This document shows, one piece after another, positions 1 to 7,353 of a DNA stretch of 24,626 bases. Origin of the DNA: Candidatus Geohydrothermomicrobium daggyaiense (GTDB taxonomy: Bacteria; Actinomycetota; Geothermincolia; Fen-727; JACVIW01); the NCBI GenBank assembly GCA_015711695.1, contig JACVIW010000005.1, positions 1-24,626 of the forward strand. The letters run 5' to 3'. Position numbers and translations under genes: made by a program. Position 1 is the stretch's first letter, and each line of letters starts with the position of its first letter. The notes under the pieces were generated by a model that searched no databases, had not been told where the DNA came from, and worked only from the letters and a program-made list of their open reading frames with translations.

Positions 1-1343
1 AGGTATCTTGAAAGCAGATTTGCCACCATGTTATAGGTGACCTGAAAACTTGAAACCACCGGATCAGGTGGACGAGAAGCAAGAGCCCTTATCTGGTCCA
101 CGCTAAAGAAACTCTGGTAAAGGACAACTGCATATCCGACATCATCAATGGACCTTCTTCCTGCCCGACCGGTTAGCTGACGATATTCACCTGGAGTCAG
201 CGGGCGGTGTTTTTCCCCAGTCCATTTCGTAAGAGATTCGATAACCACGCTCCGGGCAGGCATGTTTATCCCGAGGGATAATGTCTCGGTTGCAAACACG
301 ACTTTCAACAGACCCATGGAAAAAAGTTCTTCCACGGCTTCTTTAAAAAGCGGTATCTCGCCTGCATGGTGGGAAGCAAATCCTCTCCTTAGCGCGTTGC
401 GAAATTTTCGATAATTGAGGCACTCAAGGTCAGCATCATCAAGAGGTGCGGTTTTTCCCCTGATGTAGGCATCAATAGCTTCGGATTCGGCTTTTGAGTT
501 CAGCGACAGGCCATCCTCAATGCAATAGTTAACCGCGTCATCACAGGCTGACCTTGAAAACAGAAAATATATTGCGGGCAGCATATTCAAACGAGCAAGC
601 TCCCTCACAACTTTAGTTCTCTTAGGCTTTAAATCCCTAAAAGCTCTATGAGCCCTGACCCTTCCAGCGTTATAAACGCGCTTCAGTTTCTCAAGTTCAA
701 TATCTATCCTCCGGTGAATATCCTTTGAAAAAAGCGGTATGAGCGAATCCCCAACAAAATAGTAATTCACCAGTTCAACAGGTCTTTTTTCGTGACAGAC
801 AACCTTTACGTCGCCCCGGAGGCTATTCATCCAATCTCCAAGCTCCCGCGCGTTGGATATGGTCGCACTTAATCCAATAATTTTTACCTCCCTCGGAAGC
901 TGGATTATTATTTCCTCCCATGTCTGCCCTCTGAAAGGGTCATCCATGTAGTGAATTTCATCGAGAACAACGTATTCGAGTTCGCGCAATAGATCAGAAA
1001 CTTCATATAGCATGTTCCTCAAAACCTCAGCGGTCATTACCACAACACACGCTTCCGCGTTTATGCTGTTGTCTCCAGTAAGGAGGCCCACTTTGTCCGG
1101 TGAAAGGTATGATCGGAATTCCCTGAATTTCTGATTGGAGAGAGCCTTCAGAGGCGCTGTGTAAAATATCTTCTCTTTTTTCTCAAGCGCCTGGAACAAG
1201 GCATATTCCGCAACAAGAGTTTTACCTGAGCCGGTTGGAGCTGAAACAAGGACAGAAAAACCTTTTGAAACCCACTCAATCGCTTCCCTCTGGAAATCAT
1301 CAGGGTCAAAACCGTATCGCCTGAAAAAAACGTCAATGTCCAT
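1..1343 (-). CDS. Ski2/HelY-like DExH-box helicase, 3' end beyond window
   Basis: ATP-dependent superfamily 2 helicase of the Ski2/Mtr4 class, called HelY in mycobacteria. It is expected to unwind RNA or structured nucleic acid in the cytoplasm. About 447 residues are visible from ATG 1343. The Q-motif-like stretch DDFQREA is at residues 15-21, Walker A APTGSGKT at 35-42, the DEIH Walker B box at 128-131, and SAT (motif III) at 159-161. Motif VI, QLTGRAGRR, lies near residue 390 and is typical of the Ski2 class. The remaining C-terminal region is outside the window. No strong SD precedes the ATG, but the N-terminus matches the family, in which the DxFQ motif lies close to the start. The gene is divergent from the DUF2752 gene. 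Family assignment is firm; the physiological substrate is unknown. Confidence 0.9.
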   Translation of the reverse strand, partial: MDIDVFFRRYGFDPDDFQREAIEWVSKGFSVLVSAPTGSGKTLVAEYALFQALEKKEKIFYTAPLKALSNQKFREFRSYLSPDKVGLLTGDNSINAEACVVVMTAEVLRNMLYEVSDLLRELEYVVLDEIHYMDDPFRGQTWEEIIIQLPREVKIIGLSATISNARELGDWMNSLRGDVKVVCHEKRPVELVNYYFVGDSLIPLFSKDIHRRIDIELEKLKRVYNAGRVRAHRAFRDLKPKRTKVVRELARLNMLPAIYFLFSRSACDDAVNYCIEDGLSLNSKAESEAIDAYIRGKTAPLDDADLECLNYRKFRNALRRGFASHHAGEIPLFKEAVEELFSMGLLKVVFATETLSLGINMPARSVVIESLTKWTGEKHRPLTPGEYRQLTGRAGRRSIDDVGYAVVLYQSFFSVDQIRALASRPPDPVVSSFQVTYNMVANLLSRY

Positions 1344-1439
1344 GCTTTCAATTGTATCAACGAGAGAGCGTGAGCGTTTAATTGTAAGAAATATTTCGTA
1401 AACCCGGGGCTTCAATTATCACAGGACAAGATTTTATCC

Positions 1440-1467
1440 TTGATTGTTAAACGTTTAACATATAGAT
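1440..1467 (+). promoter_or_regulatory. Predicted promoter with 16-bp palindromic operator in its spacer
   Basis: A -35-like TTGATT (1440-1445) and a -10-like TATAGA (1461-1466; the overlapping ATAGAT gives a 16-bp spacer) flank a perfect palindrome, TGTTAAACGTTTAACA, at 1445-1460. The central CG and TAAACGTTTA core resemble operators of LacI/GalR-family repressors. Placement between the -35 and -10 is typical of a repressor site. It lies about 60 bp before the DUF2752 start and about 100 bp upstream of the helicase start on the other strand, so it could affect either gene. No regulator gene is nearby. The palindrome is certain; the promoter call is by eye. Confidence 0.45.
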
Positions 1468-1524
1468 TTAAAGCGCATTTGCAACTCTATCTTGTAGTGG
1501 CGATTTACGAAGAAGACGCCTCCA

Positions 1525-2022
1525 ATGAGAGAAGAGAAAACGCAAGAAGGAGCTAGCTTGCAGCCACCTGTCACCGCGCCCGCGCGCTACTCATTCAGCC
1601 TGGAAAGAGTTCCTTTCGCGGAAAGGATAAGAAAAGAGGGGCCATTAAGCGCCCTGGCATTCATCATTCTTTCGCTTTCATTCGCCGGCCCATACCTTAA
1701 AAGCAGAAACCTCTGGATCGACATACCGTGTATTTTCAGAAAAGTGACGCACCTACCTTGCCTTGCCTGCGGAATAACCAGAAGTTTTATGTCAAGCGCA
1801 CATGGTGATTTCAGGCAGGCATTCAAATTCCACCTTCTCGGTCCAGCACTTTTCTTCGCGCTTGTAGGAATTTTCGCCTATTTTCTTTTCTGCATACTTT
1901 CGGGCTGGAGGTTTGTCATAACCGTTCTTCCAGAAACCCGCAGGAAAACGCTAACCCTTTTCCTGATGATTGCTATAATAGCATGGGCATGCAAGCTTCT
2001 ATTATTCAGAAAAGAGTGGTAG
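1525..2022 (+). CDS. DUF2752 family membrane protein
   Basis: Small membrane protein of unknown function, 165 residues. The family signature is present: C69, then about ten residues on C79-LA-C82-GITRSF, followed by a small and aromatic stretch (residues 69-105). Hydrophobic segments lie at about 41-57, 104-125 and 145-161, giving two or three membrane helices after a charged, proline-rich 35-residue N-terminal tail. The cysteines could bind metal or form a disulfide, but no activity is established for the family. ATG 1525 is the only reasonable start, because an in-frame TAG lies just upstream; its SD is weak. It is preceded by the palindrome-bearing promoter and separated from the next gene by 137 bp. 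Confidence 0.75.
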   Translation: MREEKTQEGASLQPPVTAPARYSFSLERVPFAERIRKEGPLSALAFIILSLSFAGPYLKSRNLWIDIPCIFRKVTHLPCLACGITRSFMSSAHGDFRQAFKFHLLGPALFFALVGIFAYFLFCILSGWRFVITVLPETRRKTLTLFLMIAIIAWACKLLLFRKEW

Positions 2023-2159
2023 CAGCATAAGCGGTAAAAAATATCTTCATAGCTTGAGCAACATTCAAGATCATATGACGTGACAACCCGCTTGTGTATG
2101 CAATATCTTTAAGGAAGGCAACACAGTCAAGAGAATAACCAAAGAGAAAGGAGCTTAAA

Positions 2160-2825
2160 TTGGCTAATGGAGAAACCCTATCCTCCCTTAAACAGAATCT
2201 TTATTATTACATCGGGGAGAGAACAAACAGCGATTGGACAACTGACCCTGGCACGGCTGTCCTGCTAACTATCGTCACCTGCGGTATTTACGGCTTTTAT
2301 CTCTTTTACAAATTATTCGACAGAAGAGACCGCCATTTCGCAAGGGTTGCAAACATGGCGGGATCCGCAATTGCTCTTTTGAAAGGGAAAGCGCAGGCCA
2401 TGGGAAAAACTGATTTAATTTCCGCGGAGCTACAACAACTCGATTTCATCCATAGGGAACTTTATGACATGAGCAGGGAAAGAGGCGCCGCTTTATGGCT
2501 TGTGATTTCACTTCTCACCGGTGGAATAGGAACGTTCATCGGATACTACCTGCTTATGGATGATTTTGCCCGTCATGACTCGGCGGAAGCCCAGTTTTTC
2601 ACGGTAATGTCAGTCGCCCTTGCGAAACTCGGTTTAGCTTCCAGGTCATCCGAAGCCGGGCTCTCTATTCCCGAAAGGGAGTTCGTGACATTTCTTATTC
2701 TGTCACTTGTGACCTGCGGAATATACTCGTTCTACTGGTTGTATGTTCTTGTTCTTGACGGCAATACCAACTTCGAAAGCCAGGTATCGTGGGAGGATTT
2801 TATCTATCAGGCACTTTCCGTTTAA
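2160..2825 (+). CDS. DUF4234-like membrane protein with internal repeats
   Basis: A 221-residue integral membrane protein of unknown function. It starts at TTG 2160, supported by AAAGGAG about 8 bp upstream. The DUF4234 hallmark, a hydrophobic helix carrying TCGIY followed by aromatic residues, occurs at residues 36-50 and again at 181-195. A diverged version (TGGIG) lies at 111-132, so the protein seems built from three related hairpins. A charged, probably helical cytoplasmic stretch (residues 55-108) separates the first two. The next gene, 20 bp downstream, encodes another small membrane protein with a zinc ribbon, so the two may be co-transcribed. The family resemblance is good; the role is unknown. 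Confidence 0.7.
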   Translation: MANGETLSSLKQNLYYYIGERTNSDWTTDPGTAVLLTIVTCGIYGFYLFYKLFDRRDRHFARVANMAGSAIALLKGKAQAMGKTDLISAELQQLDFIHRELYDMSRERGAALWLVISLLTGGIGTFIGYYLLMDDFARHDSAEAQFFTVMSVALAKLGLASRSSEAGLSIPEREFVTFLILSLVTCGIYSFYWLYVLVLDGNTNFESQVSWEDFIYQALSV

Positions 2826-2845
2826 GAAATATTTTTCATGATTAA

Positions 2846-3490
2846 ATGACCACAATAGGTGAATCTCAGGTAAGAATTCGTGATGATAAAATGATTTATT
2901 GCGATAGATGCGGTCATGGAAACACACCGAACTCTAACTTCTGCTCAAATTGCGGTTTTCCTTTAAGAAAAGAATCTGAGCCCCGCGATGATAGCAAAGA
3001 GACCGCGCTGGTTCAAACAAGAAACAGCCACGCACGAACGGAGAGTCAAAAAGAAACACAGCAAGGATACCGGGATATAAACGTGCCAGATTATACCTGT
3101 CGCGCTCAAAATGATCGCCCAGAACCGCCTCCGCCCCGAGGCTATATTCGATACGGCTATAAAGGTATTTCCGGGGCGCCATTTTCATTTAATCCTGATT
3201 ATCAACAGTATTACCAACATCCTCCGGTTGCCCCGCCAAGACATCAATACGACCCGATGGCGATTGTTTCCCTGGTATTTTCCATTTTGAGTTTCTACTT
3301 TCTCTATGTGCTGGGAGCAATAATTGGCTTGATATTTGGTTATGTGAGCCTCTCGAATATAAGAAAAAACGGCGGGAACTTTAGTGGCAAAGAATTAGCA
3401 ATCACGGGGATTATCCTCGGATGGGTAAACATCGCGTTATTTGCCATTATTATCGTGAGCGCATTAATTTTAAAGATTTTTCAGGGGTAA
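2846..3490 (+). CDS. Zinc-ribbon protein with C-terminal DUF4190-type membrane hairpin
   Basis: A 214-residue protein. An N-terminal zinc ribbon (C19-x2-C22 and C33-x2-C36) is followed by a charged and then proline- and tyrosine-rich linker (about 40-135). The C-terminus has two hydrophobic segments (about 139-163 and 192-212) around a glycine-rich SGKELAITGIILG stretch typical of DUF4190. Such proteins are common in Gram-positive and actinobacterial genomes; their function is unknown. The listed start is ATG 2846. ATG 2891 is a strong alternative: it puts the zinc ribbon at the extreme N-terminus, as is usual, and has a GTGAT element 6 bp upstream. The gene follows the DUF4234 gene by 20 bp and converges on xseB. 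Confidence 0.7.
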   Translation: MTTIGESQVRIRDDKMIYCDRCGHGNTPNSNFCSNCGFPLRKESEPRDDSKETALVQTRNSHARTESQKETQQGYRDINVPDYTCRAQNDRPEPPPPRGYIRYGYKGISGAPFSFNPDYQQYYQHPPVAPPRHQYDPMAIVSLVFSILSFYFLYVLGAIIGLIFGYVSLSNIRKNGGNFSGKELAITGIILGWVNIALFAIIIVSALILKIFQG

Positions 3491-3647
3491 TCAGAGATAC
3501 ATTCACTATCTCATGGCATATGAAGAGCGCAGAATCCCGCCTTTGTGACCTGTTTCGAAATAAGAGTAACTAAAACAAAAGGAAACAGCGCCGGTAATAA
3601 CGCGCCAATTTATATTGCCCCCTTAAATATAACCCTGCGAGACCTCA

Positions 3648-3917
3648 TCAGTCCGAGTTTTTTTCTTCCTCTTCAGACGCGAATCCTTCTGCCGCCTCCT
3701 CGAGACTTACACTTTTGAACCCACCTTCGAGACTGTCAACAAGAGCCTCAACTTTTGACTTCGCGGCGTTAAGTTTCTCCTGGCAGTATTTGACCAGCTC
3801 TACCCCGCGCTCGAAAAGTCTTAAAGACTCCTCGAGTTCCAACTCACCGCTCTCAAGAGATTCTGTTATACGCTCGAGTTCCTCGATTGCCTGTTTGAAT
3901 GTAAGCTCATCGTTCAA
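3648..3917 (-). CDS. xseB: Exodeoxyribonuclease VII small subunit
   Basis: Small subunit of exonuclease VII, which with XseA degrades single-stranded DNA to oligonucleotides in the cytoplasm and takes part in repair. The family hallmark is near the N-terminus: LTFKQAIEELERITESLE, then ELELEESLRLFERGVELVKYCQEKL, two coiled-coil-forming helices. An acidic tail follows. Length (about 89 residues) is normal. An upstream GTG at 3926 would overlap the xseA stop, but its SD (AAGGAG) would then touch the start codon. TTG 3917 sits about 8 bp after that SD and is preferred. The gene follows xseA directly. Two consecutive TGA stops end it. Confidence 0.92.
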   Translation of the reverse strand: MNDELTFKQAIEELERITESLESGELELEESLRLFERGVELVKYCQEKLNAAKSKVEALVDSLEGGFKSVSLEEAAEGFASEEEEKNSD

Positions 3918-3922
3918 ACAAA

Positions 3923-5275
3923 TCACTCCTTTTCAAATACCTCAGCATCTATCCATCCTTGAGAGAGAACGACGCGGATTTCGTCGCCTCTTTCCACCTC
4001 ATGAGAGGATTTGAGAATCTTTTTCTCCTTCCTGGAAAAAGTAATCGAATAGCCCCTTTTTAGAATGGAAGTGGGATTTAATGCCTCGAGTTTGGTCTGC
4101 AGACGCGTGGCAGTCTCGCTTTTTCGCCATATATCCCTGTGCGCAGACGAAAGAAAAGCCCCAAGAGTAAGGGCAAGTAAACTATCCCATCCGGAAAAGA
4201 TCACTTCAGGTTTCTTAAAGACCGAACTTTGAAGAACCGCGCGTACTCTCTCTCTCTTCGTTCGAATGCCCTTTGCAGGACTCTCGTAGAGAAACCGCAT
4301 ATCTCTTTCCAGTATTTGAAAGAACTTTTCAAGAATCATTCCTGGACGTATAAAAACCGGTCTTCTGGCAAAATGAGCAAGATTTTGCGATAAAGCCTGG
4401 AGATGATACGAGGATCTCCTGTAAATAGCGTTATACGCTTTTTCAAGCACTGACAAAACTTCCAGTTTATCGGGAACGGCAGCCTGAGCTGCACCTGTTG
4501 GAGTGCTTGCGCGGTAGTCCGCAACAAGGTCAGCGATTGTCACATCCGGCTCGTGTCCGATCCCGGTAATGACCGGAACGCTTGTTCCAGATATCGCGCG
4601 CGCGACCTTTTCGGAATTGAAAGGCTCCAGATCCTGAAGTGAACCTCCACCCCTTGCCAGTATAATAACGTCAACCGGAAAAATCTTGTCGAAAAACTCG
4701 AGAGCGCCAACAATCTCGTCGACAGCCCGCGTACCCTGAACCAGAACACCCCTTACGTAAACCTGGGCGGGCGGAAAACGCTTGTTCAAAGTCACAGTAA
4801 TATCTCTTACCGCTGCCCCGCGGGGGGAAGTGATGACACCAATCTTTTCAGGAAATGCGGGAAGCGGCTTTTTGAGTGAGTCATCAAACAAACCTTCCGC
4901 GGCGAGCTTTCTTTTAAGGGCTTCGATTCTCCTCTGGATTTCCCCTTCTCCAAATGGTCTCACCTGCTCCACTCTGATCTGATATTTACCCTGCTTTTCA
5001 AATAGGGTTAAAGTGCCCTCCACTACCACAAGCATGCCGTCTTCAAGAGAGAAATCAAGGTTCAGAAAATCCTGTTTTGGAATGATTGCAGGAAGAAGGG
5101 CATCCGGGTCTCGCAAGTCGAAATATACAAAATATGGATACCCGGTGGTCAGGCGTGAGATTTCCCCCATAACTATCACGTAAACAGATTCGAGACGCTG
5201 CCGGGCAATTCTGTTTACTTCGCTAACCGTTAAAACCTTTTCTCCAGCAAAAAAATCATGCATCTTTTCAGTCAT
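3923..5275 (-). CDS. xseA: Exodeoxyribonuclease VII large subunit
   Basis: Catalytic subunit of exonuclease VII (450 residues, normal length), a metal-dependent single-strand DNA exonuclease. An N-terminal OB-fold DNA-binding domain (about 13-108) is followed by the catalytic domain. Family motifs are GVITSPRGAA (146-155), ARGGGSLQDL (207-216), and GIGHEPDVTIADLVADYR with ASTPTGAA to about 263. A helical C-terminal part binds XseB and ends near SILKRGYSI. ATG 5275 has AAAGGA about 11 bp upstream; a second ATG four codons later is possible. The xseA-xseB order is the usual one. The gene is divergent from the panE-like gene. Confidence 0.95.
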   Translation of the reverse strand: MTEKMHDFFAGEKVLTVSEVNRIARQRLESVYVIVMGEISRLTTGYPYFVYFDLRDPDALLPAIIPKQDFLNLDFSLEDGMLVVVEGTLTLFEKQGKYQIRVEQVRPFGEGEIQRRIEALKRKLAAEGLFDDSLKKPLPAFPEKIGVITSPRGAAVRDITVTLNKRFPPAQVYVRGVLVQGTRAVDEIVGALEFFDKIFPVDVIILARGGGSLQDLEPFNSEKVARAISGTSVPVITGIGHEPDVTIADLVADYRASTPTGAAQAAVPDKLEVLSVLEKAYNAIYRRSSYHLQALSQNLAHFARRPVFIRPGMILEKFFQILERDMRFLYESPAKGIRTKRERVRAVLQSSVFKKPEVIFSGWDSLLALTLGAFLSSAHRDIWRKSETATRLQTKLEALNPTSILKRGYSITFSRKEKKILKSSHEVERGDEIRVVLSQGWIDAEVFEKE

Positions 5276-5338
5276 TATCGCTTGTTTCCTTTCGCGTTCT
5301 TTGCCCTAATTATTTAGAAAAATCAGCGGAAATTTCTT

Positions 5339-5367
5339 TTGTCGTCAATAGTCAATAATAATATTAT
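5339..5367 (+). promoter_or_regulatory. Predicted promoter for the PanE-family gene
   Basis: TTGTCG (5339-5344) and TATTAT (5362-5367) are separated by exactly 17 bp, giving 4/6 and 5/6 matches to sigma-70 consensus. The position is about 70 bp upstream of the TTG start at 5437. Identified by eye only. Confidence 0.4.
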
Positions 5368-5436
5368 CCAGTAAAGAGAAATAACCATGTTACGACTGGC
5401 AAATATCATCGCGTCTTAGCGCAGGAGTGGTGAAAT

Positions 5437-6378
5437 TTGAGGTTTTTAATAATGGGAGCTGGCTCCATAGGTTCTGTGGTGGGTGGTTTTCTCGCCCTGA
5501 ATGGCCACGAAGTCTTCTTCCTGGGTAAAGGAGAGCATACTGAGGTTTTTTTGTCAAAAGGGCTTTCTATAACCGGGATATGGGGCGAACACCGGTTGGA
5601 AAAACCCAGCGGAGCCACCTCTATAGAAGAAATGCGTAAAAGAGGTTTTATCCCTGAATGGACTCTTCTTTGTGTTAAATCATACGACACCCGAGAGGCG
5701 CTTAAAGACCTTACACCTGTAATCCCCTTCCAGAAAGGCATCATTTCCCTTCAAAACGGACTCGGAAATATCGAAGCGATAGAAGAAGCAGCCCCTGGAA
5801 AGGCCGTGGGAGGGAGAGTTATATTCGGGGCAAGGACACCCAAGCCCGGCAAAGTTGAGGTTACAGTGTGCGCTGACGACGTATTGCTGGGACCTATCCG
5901 CGAAGAATGCGAGGGAATCGAAAGCGTTGTTCAAGCTTTTTCACAATCAGGAATTCCCTGTCGCTTTGAGCGCAAGATACTCACTTTTATCTGGGATAAA
6001 GTTCTTTACAATTGTTGCCTGAACGCGCTTGCAACAATATTGAAGACTGACTACGGAAACCTTGGCTCAAGCGAGTTTACCATCGAAATAATTGACGCCA
6101 TAATTGATGAGTTTTATCACGTCGCAAAAGCGGAAGGGGTGCAGCTTGTTTCGACTGATCCCGAAATTTACAGGAAGCGCCTTTATGAGAAACTCATCCC
6201 CCCCACTGCAAAACACCGGTCCAGCATGCAGGAAGATATAGAAGCAGGAAGAAGAACTGAAATAGACGCACTTAACGGCGCGGTTGCAGTATTAGGGAAA
6301 AAACACGGCATTTCGACCCCGGTAAATCAGATGGTGTGCAACATGATACATTTTCTTGAGAAAAACGGAAATTTTTGA
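5437..6378 (+). CDS. panE: 2-dehydropantoate 2-reductase family protein (PanE/ApbA)
   Basis: NADPH-dependent ketopantoate reductase family, which makes pantoate for coenzyme A synthesis in the cytoplasm. The length of 313 residues is typical. The Rossmann motif GAGSIG is at 7-12, CVKSYDT at 79-85, SLQNGLGN (with the conserved Asn) at 104-111, and the WDKVLYNCCLNALATI segment with the expected catalytic lysine K188 at 186-201. The C-terminal SSMQEDIEAGRRTEID segment (262-276) carries the conserved acidic residue. TTG 5437 is chosen because GGAG lies 9 bp upstream. Several PanE-fold paralogues act on other 2-oxoacids, and no other pantothenate gene is nearby, so the exact substrate is not proven. 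Confidence 0.82.
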   Translation: MRFLIMGAGSIGSVVGGFLALNGHEVFFLGKGEHTEVFLSKGLSITGIWGEHRLEKPSGATSIEEMRKRGFIPEWTLLCVKSYDTREALKDLTPVIPFQKGIISLQNGLGNIEAIEEAAPGKAVGGRVIFGARTPKPGKVEVTVCADDVLLGPIREECEGIESVVQAFSQSGIPCRFERKILTFIWDKVLYNCCLNALATILKTDYGNLGSSEFTIEIIDAIIDEFYHVAKAEGVQLVSTDPEIYRKRLYEKLIPPTAKHRSSMQEDIEAGRRTEIDALNGAVAVLGKKHGISTPVNQMVCNMIHFLEKNGNF

Positions 6379-6389
6379 GAATAAAATTG

Positions 6390-6408
6390 ATTTCTCCGGT
6401 CGAGAAAC
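6390..6408. terminator. Possible hairpin in the convergent gap
   Basis: TTTCTC (6391-6396), loop CGGTC, GAGAAA (6402-6407) forms a 6-bp stem in the 43-bp gap between two convergent genes. Read on the minus strand it is followed by the T-rich TCAATTTTATTC. There is no strong U-tract, so terminator function is uncertain. Confidence 0.3.
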
Positions 6409-6421
6409 GCAAAGGTAGAGG

Positions 6422-7282
6422 TTATCCACTTTTCGTTCCGTAAATAAAAATACACGGGATAACGTATACGGCGCGACAATCCGTAGCCCAAGTCGCAAAT
6501 TCGGAAATAATTTTTTCTAACTCTTTAATATCATAACCGCACTCCACAAGCCTGCTGTAAGCGGAAAGTTCCCCTGGTAAATCGAAGAAATAAACCTTAA
6601 CTATTTCTTCCAGGCTCATCTTCTCGAAAGAAAACCTATAGTGAACAATGATCGATTCAAAATCTTGTGCTTCGCCGGCAAAAACTCCGCGAACCTTTTC
6701 CCTGTTAATGGACCTTGGAGGGCCGCTTTCCTTAAGCCTGTCCTCCATAGCGAGAAACTCAGCCGGCGGGGCTCCCTTTCCACCTCGCAGGGAAGATTCT
6801 CCCAGCAGAGGTTCGAAGATTGAGAAAACCCCACCATCTCGCAAAATTTCAAGCATTTTGTGAACGCCAAGTTGCATATCCTCAAGGTAGCATAGCACGG
6901 ACTTACAGACAATGCCGTCAGCGCTTGATGGAGGAAGAGGACATTCCTCAATACTTGATTGAACGATCTCTATGTTTTCTATGCCTCTTTTGCGACAGCG
7001 CCCCTCTATTAGTTGGAGACATTCAGCGCTTTTATCCACGGCGATAACTCTGCCAGTCGATCCAACGGCTTTCGCGAGCTCGAAAGTCACAAGTCCATCT
7101 CCAGCCCCAAAATCAACAACCGTGTCCCCGCTCGAGGGGGCGAGATTTTCCACGATGTTAAAAACAATATTCCTGAGAACGAAGTCATCAAGTTCTGGTT
7201 TGCTGCCAGAATTTAAATCAGATAACCACTTTGACCACGCGCCACTGGCTATAGAAAAACAACCTTTCAAAAAGTCATTCAC
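6422..7282 (-). CDS. Class I SAM-dependent methyltransferase
   Basis: Predicted S-adenosylmethionine-dependent methyltransferase, about 286 residues. SAM motif I is VVDFGAGDG at 55-63, with the acidic ribose-binding residue in AVDKS (D83). The post-II SADGIVCKSVLCYLED segment spans about 119-135, and a DGGVFSIFEP strand about 149-158. The approximately 120-residue C-terminal region is not assignable and may carry substrate specificity. The longest frame starts at GTG 7282, but AAGGGG lies directly against it; TTG 7270 has better spacing from that SD and may be the true start. The gene is 71 bp downstream of the CrtI-like gene on the same strand, so it may modify the product of that redox cluster. 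The substrate is unknown. Confidence 0.8.
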   Translation of the reverse strand: MNDFLKGCFSIASGAWSKWLSDLNSGSKPELDDFVLRNIVFNIVENLAPSSGDTVVDFGAGDGLVTFELAKAVGSTGRVIAVDKSAECLQLIEGRCRKRGIENIEIVQSSIEECPLPPSSADGIVCKSVLCYLEDMQLGVHKMLEILRDGGVFSIFEPLLGESSLRGGKGAPPAEFLAMEDRLKESGPPRSINREKVRGVFAGEAQDFESIIVHYRFSFEKMSLEEIVKVYFFDLPGELSAYSRLVECGYDIKELEKIISEFATWATDCRAVYVIPCIFIYGTKSG

Positions 7283-7353
7283 CCCTTATATATTTAATTG
7301 CCGCAGTCAATCACCTTAACCTCTTTCAGCGAATTACTTAATCAGCTTCACTC

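Noticed and set aside
3630..3665. CTGATGAG on the minus strand at the end of xseB, resembling a hammerhead ribozyme core
   Set aside because: It arises from two consecutive TGA stops; no stem II with a following GAAA core or flanking stems is present.
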